64,000 nt of DNA from Mesorhizobium sp. M9A.F.Ca.ET.002.03.1.2 (GCF_003952365.1 NZ_CP034443.1:4829001-4893000); one strand, 5' to 3'. Counted from the stretch's first letter, positions 33,453-42,729 are shown. Notes: generated from the letters alone by a model not told the origin. Made by a program: numbers and translations.

Positions 33453-34022
33453 TTAGTTCTTCTTTTTGTTGAGAAAACGCCACGGCGAGTTTGCCGGCTG
33501 CGTGATGGTGTCGGGGACCGCATCGACGTCCACCACTTCCGCCTTGCGCACTGCGTAGCCCGACTGGATGACGCTGGCGCCGTCGAGGATGAACAGCTGA
33601 CTTTTCTCCATGCCCGGCCGCAAGGTGCCGGTCACGGAAACGGGCTGGTAGGCCTTAGACATCCTGTAGGGGCGGGAGGGCGTGACGAGCACGATCTGAT
33701 TGGGCGGGGGCGTCGGCATGTGGCTGCACGCACCCGTCCACGGCACCAGCAGGAACTGGTAGACGAGATCGCCCTCGCGATCGACCGGCAGCGCGTACCC
33801 CGCCAGTTGGACCGTCTTGTCCTGCAGATTGAGAGACAGCGTCTCGCCATGGTCGGGCATTTTTGCCGCGACCATCGGCAATCCGACACTCTCGGCGGCG
33901 GGCTGGGCCGCCGGACGCAAATCCCTCCAGAATATGCGTGCGGCTTCGGCGGAAGCGCTCGCTGTGTCGAAGCAAAGCAACAAGGCCGCGACGGCCGCGG
34001 GCAATCCCAACCACTTCGTCAT
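33453..34022 (-). CDS. DUF3299 domain-containing secreted protein
   Basis: A 189-residue protein from the Met at 34022, where a signal peptide starts (TKWLGLPAAVAALLLCFDTASASA). The mature part WRDLRP...LSLNLQDKTVQLAGYALPVDREGDLVYQFLLVPWTGACSHMPTPPPNQIVLV is the DUF3299 hallmark, with a single Cys followed by HMPTPPPNQ. Members are often found beside macrolide or lipoprotein export genes; none is adjacent here. The function is not known. The tail is Lys/Asn-rich. Confidence 0.87.
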   Translation of the reverse strand: MTKWLGLPAAVAALLLCFDTASASAEAARIFWRDLRPAAQPAAESVGLPMVAAKMPDHGETLSLNLQDKTVQLAGYALPVDREGDLVYQFLLVPWTGACSHMPTPPPNQIVLVTPSRPYRMSKAYQPVSVTGTLRPGMEKSQLFILDGASVIQSGYAVRKAEVVDVDAVPDTITQPANSPWRFLNKKKN

Positions 34023-34108
34023 CCGCTCGCCTTTTCGCCCAATAAAGCCGTCGCCGTCCACGGCGTCAACGTCCCAACTGCATCGCATGCCGATGCGGAT
34101 TTTGCCCG

Positions 34109-34810
34109 TCAGCCTTTCCTGGCGAGCCGATCGAGCGTTCTGGCATCGGAAAGTTCCTTCACGGCATCCTTGCCGATCCAGCGCGCCGTCTTGTCGGTCG
34201 AGGTCGCCAGCTTTTGCGCCAGGGCAAGGGCAGGGGCGTGCAAATTCATCGATCGCTTGCCGATCGAACGAAGCGCCCAGTTTACCGCCTTCTTCACAAA
34301 ATTTCGGCCGTCGGTGGCATGCGCTTCAATGATCGGCAGGAAATCGAGGAAAGTCGATTCTGGTTCCTTCTTCCGGTGGACGACCGACCAGGCCATCATG
34401 GCAAATGCCGTGCGTCGAACGAATTCCCGTTCGTCGGCCGCGAACTCGCCTATCAGTTCCCTCCAGGAATCCGTGTCGACAAAGAGATCGGAGACGCCGT
34501 CGACGATATCCCAAGAATCAAAAGTCGCCGCCCATTGCCTTGCATCCGCGGCAGAGAACCGCTTCGGATCGGCCGTGACGGAAGCGATGAATTGCGCTTC
34601 CATGATGCCTGTCCGCCATAGCTCGAAGGCACGCTCATGGTTGCGCTTGATTTTCTTGGCAATCTGCCGCTGCACACCATGCGGGATGCCGAGCGCACGT
34701 TCGATCTTGATGCCATAGCGCAGCATGCCGCGGCGATTCTCCTCCGAGCCGATCGAGCGCAGATGGGCGACAATCTCCTCGGCGCTGGATTGAGGCGAAA
34801 GCTCGACCAC
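34109..34810 (-). CDS. DNA alkylation repair enzyme, AlkD family
   Basis: A 233-residue all-helical HEAT-like repeat protein. SRxxDxVDGVSDLF-type and REFVRRTAFAMMAWSVVH segments, and AHATDGRNFVKKAVNWALRSIGKRS near the C-terminus, correspond to the AlkD/DUF1061-like fold that removes bulky N3/N7-alkyl purines without base flipping. The gene follows the beta-hydroxyacid dehydrogenase by 8 bp on the same strand. Confidence 0.9.
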   Translation of the reverse strand: MVELSPQSSAEEIVAHLRSIGSEENRRGMLRYGIKIERALGIPHGVQRQIAKKIKRNHERAFELWRTGIMEAQFIASVTADPKRFSAADARQWAATFDSWDIVDGVSDLFVDTDSWRELIGEFAADEREFVRRTAFAMMAWSVVHRKKEPESTFLDFLPIIEAHATDGRNFVKKAVNWALRSIGKRSMNLHAPALALAQKLATSTDKTARWIGKDAVKELSDARTLDRLARKG

Positions 34811-34818
34811 GGCGAACG

Positions 34819-35688
34819 CTATTTTTCCAATCGCGCCAGCAAAGAGGACGTATCCCAGCGCTTGCCGCCCATCGCCTGAACGTCCTTGTAGAACTGGTCA
34901 ATCAGTGCCGTCACCGGCAGCTTGGCGCCGTTGCGGTCGGCTTCCGCCAGGCAGATGCCGAGATCCTTGCGCATCCAGTCGACGGCGAAGCCAAAATCAT
35001 ATTTGTCGGCATTCATCGTCTTGTGGCGGTTCTCCATCTGCCACGAACCGGCCGCCCCCTTGGAAATCACCTCGATGACCTTTTCGATGTCGAGCCCGGC
35101 CTTCTTGCCGAAATGAATACCCTCAGCCAATCCCTGCACCAATCCGGCGATGCAGATCTGGTTGATCATCTTGGTGAGTTGGCCGGCACCGGCCGGGCCC
35201 ATCAGCCCGATCATGCGGGCATAGGCATCGATGACAGGCTTCGCCTCGTCGAAGGCTTTTTGCTCGCCGCCGACCATGACGGTCAGCACGCCATTTTCGG
35301 CGCCTGCCTGACCGCCGGAGACCGGTGCGTCGAGGAATGAAAACCCGCGCGCTTGCGCCTTCTCCGCCAGTTCGCGCGCGACTTCGGCCGAGGCCGTGGT
35401 GTTGTCGATGAAAATCGCTCCCTTCTTCATCGTCTGGAAAGCACCCTCGGCGCCGATCGTTACCGCACGCAGGTCGTCGTCATTGCCAACGCAGGAAAAG
35501 ACAAAGTCCTTGCCGTCGGCCGCCTCAGTCGGCGTCCTGGCGGCACTGCCGCCATGCTGGTCAACCCATTGCTCGGCCTTTGCCTTGGTGCGGTTATAGA
35601 CGGTGACGTCGTGGCCGCCCTTGTTCCTGAGATGTCCGGCCATTGGATAGCCCATGACGCCAAGACCGAGAAATGCCACCGATGCCAT
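34819..35688 (-). CDS. NAD(P)-dependent beta-hydroxyacid dehydrogenase (3-hydroxyisobutyrate/tartronate semialdehyde type)
   Basis: A 289-residue enzyme with an N-terminal Rossmann domain (FLGLGVMGYPMAGHLRNKGGHDVTVYNRT), the substrate motif DAPVSGGQAGAENGVLTVMVGG and the catalytic Lys in GAGQLTKMINQICIAGLVQGLAEG. This set defines the 3-hydroxyisobutyrate dehydrogenase family, which also includes tartronate semialdehyde and GLYR-type reductases. The exact substrate cannot be told. It is the upstream gene of a two-gene unit with AlkD. Confidence 0.92.
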   Translation of the reverse strand: MASVAFLGLGVMGYPMAGHLRNKGGHDVTVYNRTKAKAEQWVDQHGGSAARTPTEAADGKDFVFSCVGNDDDLRAVTIGAEGAFQTMKKGAIFIDNTTASAEVARELAEKAQARGFSFLDAPVSGGQAGAENGVLTVMVGGEQKAFDEAKPVIDAYARMIGLMGPAGAGQLTKMINQICIAGLVQGLAEGIHFGKKAGLDIEKVIEVISKGAAGSWQMENRHKTMNADKYDFGFAVDWMRKDLGICLAEADRNGAKLPVTALIDQFYKDVQAMGGKRWDTSSLLARLEK

Positions 35689-35752
35689 GTTTTCGAATCC
35701 TTTTAGAAGCCAGCTTTCCGGCTTTTTAGCGGATCAGGCAAGGCTATGGGAG

Positions 35753-36583
35753 TCAGCGTTGCAGATGGATCGTGATGCGCCGTTCGATCCATTCGACTGC
35801 GTGGCGCAGTGTTTCGACAATGATCAGATAGATGATCGCCGCCCAGACATAGGACTGGAAGTCGAAAGTGCGCGAATAGGTGAGCTTCGTGATGCCCATC
35901 AGATCATAGACGGTGATGATGGCGACGATTGCCGAGCCCTTGATCATCAGGATGATCTCGTTGCCGTAGGGTCGCAGCGCCACGATCAGTGCCTGCGGCA
36001 GGATGATCTTCCACATCGTCTGCAATTTGTGCAGGCCGAGCGAGGCGGCGCCCTCCCACTGGCCCCTGGGCACGCTCTGGATCGCGCCGCGCAGGATTTC
36101 GGCCTGATAGGCGGCAGTGTTGAGCGAGAAGGCGAAGATTGCACAGTTGAACGCCTCGCGGAAAAAACCCCAGAGGCCGACCATCTCGAGTTGCGGCCGG
36201 AAAGAACCGACGCCGTAATAGACAAGGAAGGTCTGGGCCAGCAACGGCGTGCCGCGGAAGAAATAGACATAGGCATAGGCCAGACCCGAGAGAATCCGGC
36301 TCCTCGACATGCGGGCATAAGCGATCGGCACCGACAGGATCGCACCAAGCACGATCGAGATGGCGACAAGCAGCAGAGTGATGCCAAGCCCCGATACATA
36401 ACCGGGCGCGTATTTCCTGAAAAGCTCGCCATTCCAGGCGAGAACGAGGTAGGCGGCGATCCCAGCGAGAAAAACGATCCACAGACAGACCAGCCCATAG
36501 CCGAGAACGCGTTGCCGAGGCCAGCCGCGGGGCAGAGCCGGCGGCCGGTCGACCTTGGTGGCGTCCGTGGCGGTAGCGCTCAT
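35753..36583 (-). CDS. Polar amino-acid ABC transporter permease (HisM/GlnP type), subunit 2
   Basis: A 276-residue membrane protein with a ~25-residue cytoplasmic N-terminus, five to six TM segments and the EAA loop EILRGAIQSVPRGQWEGAASLGLHKLQTMWKIILPQAL. The ATG at 36583 overlaps the stop of the upstream permease (ATGA). Family features FFRGTPLLAQTFLVYYG are present. It pairs with the 237-residue permease to make a heterodimeric channel. No ATPase gene is in the cluster. Confidence 0.94.
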   Translation of the reverse strand: MSATATDATKVDRPPALPRGWPRQRVLGYGLVCLWIVFLAGIAAYLVLAWNGELFRKYAPGYVSGLGITLLLVAISIVLGAILSVPIAYARMSRSRILSGLAYAYVYFFRGTPLLAQTFLVYYGVGSFRPQLEMVGLWGFFREAFNCAIFAFSLNTAAYQAEILRGAIQSVPRGQWEGAASLGLHKLQTMWKIILPQALIVALRPYGNEIILMIKGSAIVAIITVYDLMGITKLTYSRTFDFQSYVWAAIIYLIIVETLRHAVEWIERRITIHLQR

Positions 36584-37293
36584 CGCTGCACCTGCTGACG
36601 ACCTACCGCACGTTCGATCGCGTTGATGCCGAAGGATGATATGATGGCGAGGAGCAGATAGATAAGAGCGGCGACACCGAAGAACAGGAAGGCGTGCTTG
36701 GTCACGCGGGCGGCGACGCCCGCTTGCCGCAATATGTCGGTAAGACCGATAGCGGACACCAGGGCAGTGTCCTTGAGCAGGATGAGCCACAGGTTGGCAA
36801 GACCCGGTAGCGCGATACGGATAAGCTGCGGCAGCACCACAAGCCGCATCGTCTGCCAGCCCGACAGGCCAACCGAATAGCCGCCCTCATACTGTCCGTT
36901 CGGGATGGCGCGGAACGCGGAAAGGAAGACCTCACTGGCGTAGGACGAGAAGACGACGCCGAGCGCGATCATGCCGGAAACAAAAGCGTTCACTTCGACC
37001 GCGGCGGTCGGGTCATACAGGCGCATCACTTGCTGGATGCCGATTTGCGCGCCGTAAAAGATGATGAACAGGGTCAGCAACTCGGGCAATCCACGAAAGA
37101 TGGTGGTGTAGATATTGCCGGCCAGCCGCAGTGACGGCTCACTCGATTGCTTGGCCAGTGCGACCAGAAAGCCGATCACCAGACCGACAGGCAGGGTCGC
37201 GGCTGCAAGTGAAACTGTGATGAAAACGCCATAGGCGATGTCGTCGAGCCAGCCTTCGGGTCCCCAACTGAGCAGCGTCCAAACGCTTTGCAT
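36580..37293 (-). CDS. Polar amino-acid ABC transporter permease, subunit 1
   Basis: A 237-residue permease with TM helices and the motifs IFRGLPELLTLFIIFYGAQIG and EVFLSAFRAIPNGQYEGGYSVGLSGWQTMRLVVLPQLIRIALPG (EAA loop) of the HisQ/ArtQ type. It overlaps the second permease by 4 bp. It is separated from the binding-protein gene by 118 bp that hold a strong hairpin. Confidence 0.95.
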   Translation of the reverse strand: MQSVWTLLSWGPEGWLDDIAYGVFITVSLAAATLPVGLVIGFLVALAKQSSEPSLRLAGNIYTTIFRGLPELLTLFIIFYGAQIGIQQVMRLYDPTAAVEVNAFVSGMIALGVVFSSYASEVFLSAFRAIPNGQYEGGYSVGLSGWQTMRLVVLPQLIRIALPGLANLWLILLKDTALVSAIGLTDILRQAGVAARVTKHAFLFFGVAALIYLLLAIISSFGINAIERAVGRQQVQR

Positions 37294-37365
37294 CCGCCTG
37301 CCTGGTCTCCTTTATGGGGTCTTTTGAGAGCAACGCGGCGTCACCCCTCGTGCGCCGTTCCTTAT

Positions 37366-37394
37366 GCGAACGGCGGGAAAATCCCGCCGTTCGC
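37366..37394 (-). terminator. Intercistronic 13-bp perfect hairpin in the amino-acid ABC operon
   Basis: GCGAACGGCGGGA / TCCCGCCGTTCGC with a 3-base AAA loop, 18 bp after the binding-protein stop and 73 bp before the permease start. Such hairpins usually stabilise the binding-protein mRNA or partly terminate transcription so that the receptor is made in excess. Confidence 0.75.
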
Positions 37395-37411
37395 TATCAG
37401 ATCCATAAGGA

Positions 37412-38194
37412 TCAGGACTCGCCGCCGTAGACGTCGAACTTGAAGTACTTGTCGTTGATTTCCTTGTACTTTCCATTGGCGCGGATGGCATCGATCGCCG
37501 CATTGAACTGATTGACCAGCTCGGTTTCGCCCTTGCGCACGGCAATACCGGCGCCCGGACCATGTATCTTGATGTCAGGCGTAATCGCACCGATCAGCTT
37601 GCAGCAGGCGCCGTCCGGCGTAGCAAGCCAGCCTTCGAGAACAGTGATATCGTCGTTGACCGCATCGACGCGGCCATTGGCCAGATCGAGCTGGTATTCC
37701 TGCGCGGTCGGGTAAGGCTTGATCGTGCTGTCGGTGTAGGTTGCGGTCGAATAGTTGAAATGCGTGGTCGAACCCTGCACGCCGATCGTCTTGCCGGCCA
37801 GGTCCTCCTTGGTCACGCCCTTGATGTCGCTGTCCTTGGGCGCGACGATCGCCGGCGGCGTGTTGTAGTATTTGTTGGTGAAGTCGACCTTCTCGGCACG
37901 CTCCGGCGTGATCGACATCGAGGCGATGATGGCGTCGAACTTGCCGGCCTGAAGCGCCGGGATGATGCCATCCCAATCCTGCGCGACGAACGTGCACTTC
38001 ACCTTCATCTCATCGCAAAGCGCCTTGGCGATGTCGACGTCGAAGCCCTCGAGCTGGCCATCGGCGGTCAGGTTGTTGAATGGCGGATAGGCCCCCTCCG
38101 TGCCGATCCTGAGGGTTTTTTCCTGAGCCTGGGCAACGCCAAGCGTCAGCAGCGCGGCCGATGCGGCGAGCGCTATACGCAATGCAGTACGCAT
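37412..38194 (-). CDS. Polar amino-acid ABC transporter substrate-binding protein
   Basis: A 260-residue periplasmic receptor. The Met at 38194 begins the signal peptide RTALRIALAASAALLTLGVAQAQ. The mature protein has LRIGTEGAYPPFNNLTADGQLEGFDVDIAKALCDEM and GKFDAIIASMSITPERAEKVDFTNKYY, both hallmarks of family 3 binding proteins (Lys/Arg/Orn, His, octopine or nopaline type). The polyspecific LAO/octopine-like branch seems most similar, which is inference. It is the first gene of the operon with the two permeases; the ATPase may be encoded elsewhere. Confidence 0.94.
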   Translation of the reverse strand: MRTALRIALAASAALLTLGVAQAQEKTLRIGTEGAYPPFNNLTADGQLEGFDVDIAKALCDEMKVKCTFVAQDWDGIIPALQAGKFDAIIASMSITPERAEKVDFTNKYYNTPPAIVAPKDSDIKGVTKEDLAGKTIGVQGSTTHFNYSTATYTDSTIKPYPTAQEYQLDLANGRVDAVNDDITVLEGWLATPDGACCKLIGAITPDIKIHGPGAGIAVRKGETELVNQFNAAIDAIRANGKYKEINDKYFKFDVYGGES

Positions 38195-38405
38195 GATGGT
38201 CCTCTCTATGTGTCCCGGCCGTCGTTCCAAACGGCTCTGTGGGCGGTGCTTTTGACCGCCCGCTGGCTCGATACTCCCACTCTTTTCCAAGAAAAAGCAA
38301 CTGCAAAACCACTGCTTTCGGGATTTTGCATTCGCGGATAATGCTGACGCAGGGGCAGGCAAGGTAACGGAGAAAGAGGGTGGTCGAATGCTCCTTCGGC
38401 AACCC

Positions 38406-38915
38406 TCAGCGCGTCAAACCGGTCGTGCGCTCGATGAAGTCGGCTACCGATTTCGTATCGTCGAGATCGAAGACCGGCAGATTTTCGTCCGCTATGGCGA
38501 AGTCGGCTGCAATGGCGACGATATGCGGATCATTTGCCGAAAGCGGGGCCTGGTCCTTAGCCTCCAGCCGCCGCGTTTCGATCTTGCTGTGCGCCTCGCG
38601 CTTGTAACCCTCGACCAGCACGATGTCGCAGGTGCCGAGTCGCGACAGGATCGCTTCCAGCGTCGGCTCGTCCTCGTCACGCAATTCATGCATCAGCGCC
38701 CAGCGCCTGTCCGACACGATCGCGACTTCCGAGGCCCCCGCCTGCCTATGGCGAAAGCTGTCCGCCCCTGGTTTGTCGATGTCGAAATCATGATGGGCAT
38801 GTTTCACCGTCGAGACTTTCCAGCCGCGCTGGGCAAGTTCGGCGACCAGCTTTTCGGTCAGTGTCGTCTTGCCGGAATTCTTCCAGCCGGTGATGCCGAA
38901 GACGCGTCTCATCAT
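38406..38915 (-). CDS. mobB: Molybdopterin-guanine dinucleotide biosynthesis adaptor MobB
   Basis: A 169-residue P-loop protein (FGITGWKNSGKTTLTEKLVAEL is the Walker A; TVKHAHHDFDIDKPGADSFRHRQAGA follows as in MobB). The family binds GTP and assists MobA in attaching GMP to molybdopterin. The ATG at 38915 overlaps the mobA stop (ATGA), so the two are translationally coupled; a longer open frame upstream is the mobA shadow. Confidence 0.95.
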   Translation of the reverse strand: MMRRVFGITGWKNSGKTTLTEKLVAELAQRGWKVSTVKHAHHDFDIDKPGADSFRHRQAGASEVAIVSDRRWALMHELRDEDEPTLEAILSRLGTCDIVLVEGYKREAHSKIETRRLEAKDQAPLSANDPHIVAIAADFAIADENLPVFDLDDTKSVADFIERTTGLTR

Positions 38916-39538
38916 GGTTCCATGCTCTGCAACAGACGTTCTGCTTCGGCAAGATCGTCGGGCGTATTGATGTTGAAGAAAGGGTCGATCTCGTGCCCGC
39001 CGGTGTCCCACATCGGAAAATCGACATCGACAAAGCCGTGCCGCTCGATGAAGGCAGAGACCCGCCTATTGTCTTCATCGACCAGGAAACGGCGCAAGGC
39101 GTCGTGCAGACCAAGCGGCCAGAGCGCGAATGTCGGATGCCGCTTGCCACCCGAACTGGCGACAGCGATCGCGTCGGGACGTTCGTTGACCACCGCGGCC
39201 AGCCGCCCGACCACATCCTCGGGAAAGAACGGCGTGTCGCCGGCGACAGTGACGACTGCACTGCAAGCCATGGACGCCCACTCAAGGCCGGTCAGGATGC
39301 CGGCAAGCGGTCCCGCGTAGCCCTCAACCGTATCGGCAAGCACCGGCAGTCCGAACCCGGCAAAGCGTGTCAGATCGCCGTTGGCGCTCAGCGCCAGCGG
39401 TCCGACCTGTGGGGCAAGGCGCGCGACGACATGGTCGAGCACGCGGCGGCCTCCCAGCGCAAGCAGGCTTTTGTCGCCACCGCCCATTCGCCGCGACTGG
39501 CCACCGGCTAGAATGATCCCTGCAATGTCTCGGTTCAT
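38912..39538 (-). CDS. mobA: Molybdenum cofactor guanylyltransferase MobA
   Basis: A 208-residue nucleotidyltransferase that transfers GMP to Mo-molybdopterin. The N-terminal signature is IAGIILAGGQSRRMGGGDKSLLALGGRRVLDHVVARL (LAGGxSxRMGxDK), and the metal-binding VTVAGDTPFFPEDVVGRL strand lies near residue 100. It is upstream of and overlapping mobB. It serves MGD-requiring enzymes such as nitrate reductase or formate dehydrogenase, which are not in the window. Confidence 0.96.
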   Translation of the reverse strand: MNRDIAGIILAGGQSRRMGGGDKSLLALGGRRVLDHVVARLAPQVGPLALSANGDLTRFAGFGLPVLADTVEGYAGPLAGILTGLEWASMACSAVVTVAGDTPFFPEDVVGRLAAVVNERPDAIAVASSGGKRHPTFALWPLGLHDALRRFLVDEDNRRVSAFIERHGFVDVDFPMWDTGGHEIDPFFNINTPDDLAEAERLLQSMEP

Positions 39539-39567
39539 CGTCCGCCTCGCCGACCCGGGGGGCTCGT

Positions 39568-40488
39568 CTATATGCCGTCCGGCGCCATATCAGGTCCAGC
39601 GCTTTCGGCGGCAGTCTTTTGCCGGCCGACGATGCGTTCGCGGTAAAGTGCGTAGAGGCCGGAGCCGACGATGACGGTGGCGCCGAGTGTCATCGGCAGG
39701 TCGGGGACGTCGCCGAAGATGAACAGGCCAAGCAGGATCGAGCAGAGCAGGGCTGTGTAGCGGAACGGGGCGATGAACGAGATGTCGCCCACCCGCATCG
39801 CCATGATGATGAACTGGTAACCGGTGACCACGAGCACTGCCGCCAGTGCCAGCAGCGCCGTGCTTTTTCCCGCCATCGGTGTCCATCCCCCCATTGGCGA
39901 AAGCAGCGCCGCCCCCAGCACCGTCATGGCGAGTGCCGTGGCGGTCGACACCAGCAATGTCGGAATGGCTTGTGGTATCCGCTTGGTGGCAAGGTCACGC
40001 ACCGCGCAACAGACGACGCAGGCGAGCGCCAGCAGCGAATAGACACTGAATCCCTCGAAGCCGGGCCGCACGATGATCAGCACGCCGGCAAAACCGATGG
40101 CGATGGCCAACCAGCGCCGCCAGCCGACGGTTTCGTTGAATACAAGTGCCGCGCCCATAGTCACCGCCAGCGGCAGCGCCTGCAGCACGGCCGAGACATT
40201 GGCAATCGGCAGATGGGCAAGGGCGATGAGAAACGACACCGTAGCAGCGGCTTCGCTGGCGACGCGCACCGCAACCATCGGCTGCAGCATTGAGCCGGGA
40301 AGGGCAAGCGCACCGCGTTGCCAGGCAAGCAGGCCTACGAAAAGCGAAGCGAAGGCGCCGCGGATCAGCATGACCTGCGCCATGTTCATAGAGTCCGACT
40401 CGAATTTGGTGATCGCGTCGTTGAGGGTGAAGCCGACCATGGCCACCACCATGAACAGCGCGCCGCGCAGATTTGGCGAAAGAAGCAA
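39568..40488 (-). CDS. EamA/DMT family transporter
   Basis: A 306-residue protein with ten hydrophobic segments arranged as two EamA repeats. LRGALFMVVAMVGFTLNDAITKFESDSMNMAQVMLIRGAFASLF opens the first, and the second ends with FRYTALLCSILLGLFIFGDVPDLPMTLGATVIVGSGLYALYRERI. This is the usual RhaT/S-adenosylmethionine-transporter-like pattern. The substrate is unknown. It lies 29 bp upstream of mobA's start on the same strand, but a functional link is not expected. Confidence 0.93.
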   Translation of the reverse strand: MLLSPNLRGALFMVVAMVGFTLNDAITKFESDSMNMAQVMLIRGAFASLFVGLLAWQRGALALPGSMLQPMVAVRVASEAAATVSFLIALAHLPIANVSAVLQALPLAVTMGAALVFNETVGWRRWLAIAIGFAGVLIIVRPGFEGFSVYSLLALACVVCCAVRDLATKRIPQAIPTLLVSTATALAMTVLGAALLSPMGGWTPMAGKSTALLALAAVLVVTGYQFIIMAMRVGDISFIAPFRYTALLCSILLGLFIFGDVPDLPMTLGATVIVGSGLYALYRERIVGRQKTAAESAGPDMAPDGI

Positions 40489-40650
40489 AGGACGTTACCA
40501 GTTGTGCTTTGCATCAAGCCTGTAGCAGCCGATCACAAAACCGCAACGTCAAAGGGCTGGACCACAGCCTTTTGACCGCTAGGCTGGAACCTTCCGGTAA
40601 ATCCGGCAACCGCATGCGGACAGGACTTTTTCTGGGCGTGACCGAAATGT

Positions 40651-41124
40651 TCACGGACCCCTGAGGCTGTCAGCTATCACTCCAACCAATGGGTCGTATT
40701 TCGATTTCAGAGCCGGCGGGTAATTGATCCAGACGCTGCGGATGACGCCGTCCATTCCGAACAGACGACGCTCGTAAAAGATGGTCCCGTCCTTGAGTCC
40801 CGACAGCACCGCCCAGTCCTTGCCGGTCCTGCTGTAGGTGATCTTATAGCTCGGCCCTTCGCTGGATTTCTCAGCGGCAATAAAACCTTTCGGGGTGTCG
40901 TCATCGATGTTGAAGATGCCGGAGCAGATCAGGCTGGCACCGTCCGCGCTGAGCCATTGCTGCCCGTCGCCATTCTCCGGCTCTGGCAAGCGATCGGTGA
41001 AAATCTCGTCGGGAAAGGTGCAGACGGTGCCAAAGCGCGCATTGGTATAAGTGAACGGCGCGGCGACCGCGTCGGTCGTCGCGATCGCCACCAAAAACGC
41101 GGAGATCGAAAAGAAATGCTTCAT
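40651..41124 (-). CDS. Secreted protein of unknown function
   Basis: A 157-residue protein with a signal peptide (HFFSISAFLVAIATTDAVAA). The mature beta-rich chain has two cysteines (GTVCTFPDEIF and SLICSGIFNIDDD), probably a disulfide. It ends with a segment SVWINYPPALKSKYDPLVGVIADSLRG that resembles the C-terminus of small rhizobial exported proteins. I do not recognise a domain. It stands alone between the DMT transporter and moaA, all on the minus strand. Confidence 0.82.
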   Translation of the reverse strand: MKHFFSISAFLVAIATTDAVAAPFTYTNARFGTVCTFPDEIFTDRLPEPENGDGQQWLSADGASLICSGIFNIDDDTPKGFIAAEKSSEGPSYKITYSRTGKDWAVLSGLKDGTIFYERRLFGMDGVIRSVWINYPPALKSKYDPLVGVIADSLRGP

Positions 41125-41180
41125 ACCGTCACCTCTCAGCCGATGACCGGAGGCGATCTTGCACTAAATCGGCGAAGAAA

Positions 41181-42176
41181 TCAGCCGCCGGTGACGCTCA
41201 TGTGCCGCGACACCGATGGACGGTTGGTGCGGCGGTCGATGATGAAATCATGACCCTTTGGTTTGCGGCCAATGGCTTCGTCGATGGCGTCGGCGACCAG
41301 CTCGTTGCCTTCGGATGCACGCAACGGTGCACGCAGGTCGGCGGCATCCTCCTGGCCGAGGCACATGTAGAGCGTACCGGTGCAGGTCAGCCGGACGCGG
41401 TTGCAGCTCTCGCAGAAATTATGCGTCATCGGCGTGATGAAACCGAGCCTGCCACCGGTCTCGGCGACGTGGACGTAGCGGGCCGGGCCGCCGGTCTTGT
41501 AGGGGATGTCGGTCAGGGTGAACTGCCGCTCAAGTGCTGCGCGCAGCAGCGACAGCGGCAGATACTGGTCGGTACGGTCGGCATCGATCTCGCCCATCGG
41601 CATGGTTTCGATGACCGTCAACTCCATGCCGCGGCCGTGCGCCCAGCGCAGCATCTCCGGTAGCTCGGCGTCATTGAAATCCTTCAGCGCCACCGCATTG
41701 AGCTTCACCTTCAGCCCCGCTGCCTGCGCGGCGTCGATACCCTCCATGACCTTGTCGAGATTGCCCCAGCGGGTGATCTGGCGGAATTTTTCCGGGTCCA
41801 GCGTGTCCAGCGAGACGTTGATGCGCTTGACTCCGCAATCGGCAAGCTCAGCTGCAAAGCGCGAAAGCTGCGAACCGTTGGTGGTCAGCGTCAGTTCTTC
41901 CAGAGCGCCACTTTCGAGATGACGTGCAATCCGACGCACCAGATGCATGATGTTCTTGCGCACAAGCGGCTCGCCGCCGGTAAGACGCAGTTTCCTGACG
42001 CCTTTTTCGACGAAGACCGTGCACAGCCGGTCGAGCTCTTCCAGCGACAGCAGATCCTTTTTGGGAAGGAACGCCATGTCTTCGGCCATGCAATAGGTGC
42101 AGCGGAAATCGCAGCGGTCGGTGACCGACACCCTGAGATAGCTGATCGTGCGACCGAAAGGATCGATCATGTTCAT
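41181..42176 (-). CDS. moaA: GTP 3',8-cyclase MoaA
   Basis: A 331-residue radical SAM enzyme catalysing the first step of molybdenum cofactor synthesis with MoaC. The N-terminal [4Fe-4S]-SAM cluster is [13 protein letters not shown] (C-x3-C-x2-C). The C-terminal cluster is [13 protein letters not shown] plus one more Cys (YMCLGQ in the ORF gives a near match). The protein ends in Gly-Gly, which is required for catalysis. A ModE-type Mo-box candidate lies 32 bp before its start. Confidence 0.97.
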   Translation of the reverse strand: MNMIDPFGRTISYLRVSVTDRCDFRCTYCMAEDMAFLPKKDLLSLEELDRLCTVFVEKGVRKLRLTGGEPLVRKNIMHLVRRIARHLESGALEELTLTTNGSQLSRFAAELADCGVKRINVSLDTLDPEKFRQITRWGNLDKVMEGIDAAQAAGLKVKLNAVALKDFNDAELPEMLRWAHGRGMELTVIETMPMGEIDADRTDQYLPLSLLRAALERQFTLTDIPYKTGGPARYVHVAETGGRLGFITPMTHNFCESCNRVRLTCTGTLYMCLGQEDAADLRAPLRASEGNELVADAIDEAIGRKPKGHDFIIDRRTNRPSVSRHMSVTGG

Positions 42177-42207
42177 GCTTCAAGCGTTTCCCGTGGCTGC
42201 GAACGGC

Positions 42208-42235
42208 ATCGTTATATATGGCTATGTGATACGAT
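42208..42235. promoter_or_regulatory. Candidate ModE-type Mo-box ahead of moaA
   Basis: ATCGTTATATA-N6-TGTGATACGAT. The left half fits the ModE consensus (ATCGnTATATA) exactly and the right half matches in 7 of 11 positions. It lies 32-59 bp upstream of the moaA ATG and 141 bp before the divergent DUF971 gene. Confidence 0.6.
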
Positions 42236-42375
42236 CCAACCTGCCATTCAAGATAAGAGGTTTCGATCCTTGGTAACATCGCGCCGCCGACAGATTGTGT
42301 CGGAAGTTTCGACGCAGCCTTTCCCCGTTGCGCGAAGCGGCGTAGGGAAGGGCAGATGAAGCGGAACTTATCACC

Positions 42376-42729
42376 ATGACGGCGCCGAAGGAACTCAGGG
42401 TCTCGAAGGATCGCAGGCTGCTGACCGTGACGTTCCCCGACCATCAGCCGTTCGAACTGCCTGCGGAGTTTCTGCGCGTCGCCTCGCCATCGGCCGAAGT
42501 TCAGGGACATTCGCCCGAACAGCGCGTGACCGTTCCCGGCAAACGCAACGTTGTAATCCTGAAGATCGAACCGATCGGCAACTATGCCGTCCGCATCACC
42601 TTCGACGATTTCCACGATACCGGCATATTCACCTGGAATTACCTGCATACGCTGGGTCATGAGAAGGAGCAGCGCTGGAACGCCTATCTCGCCGAGCTGG
42701 ATGAGAAGGGGCTGACCCGCGATCGTTAG
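42376..42729 (+). CDS. DUF971 domain-containing protein
   Basis: A 117-residue protein with the DUF971/GBBH-like pattern: LRVSKDRRLLTVTFPDHQPFELPAEFLRVASPSAE and VRITFDDFHDTGIFTWNYLHTLG. The fold is shared with the N-terminal domain of gamma-butyrobetaine hydroxylase and with ApbC/Mrp-associated proteins linked to Fe-S cluster assembly. It is divergent from moaA. Confidence 0.92.
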   Translation: MTAPKELRVSKDRRLLTVTFPDHQPFELPAEFLRVASPSAEVQGHSPEQRVTVPGKRNVVILKIEPIGNYAVRITFDDFHDTGIFTWNYLHTLGHEKEQRWNAYLAELDEKGLTRDR

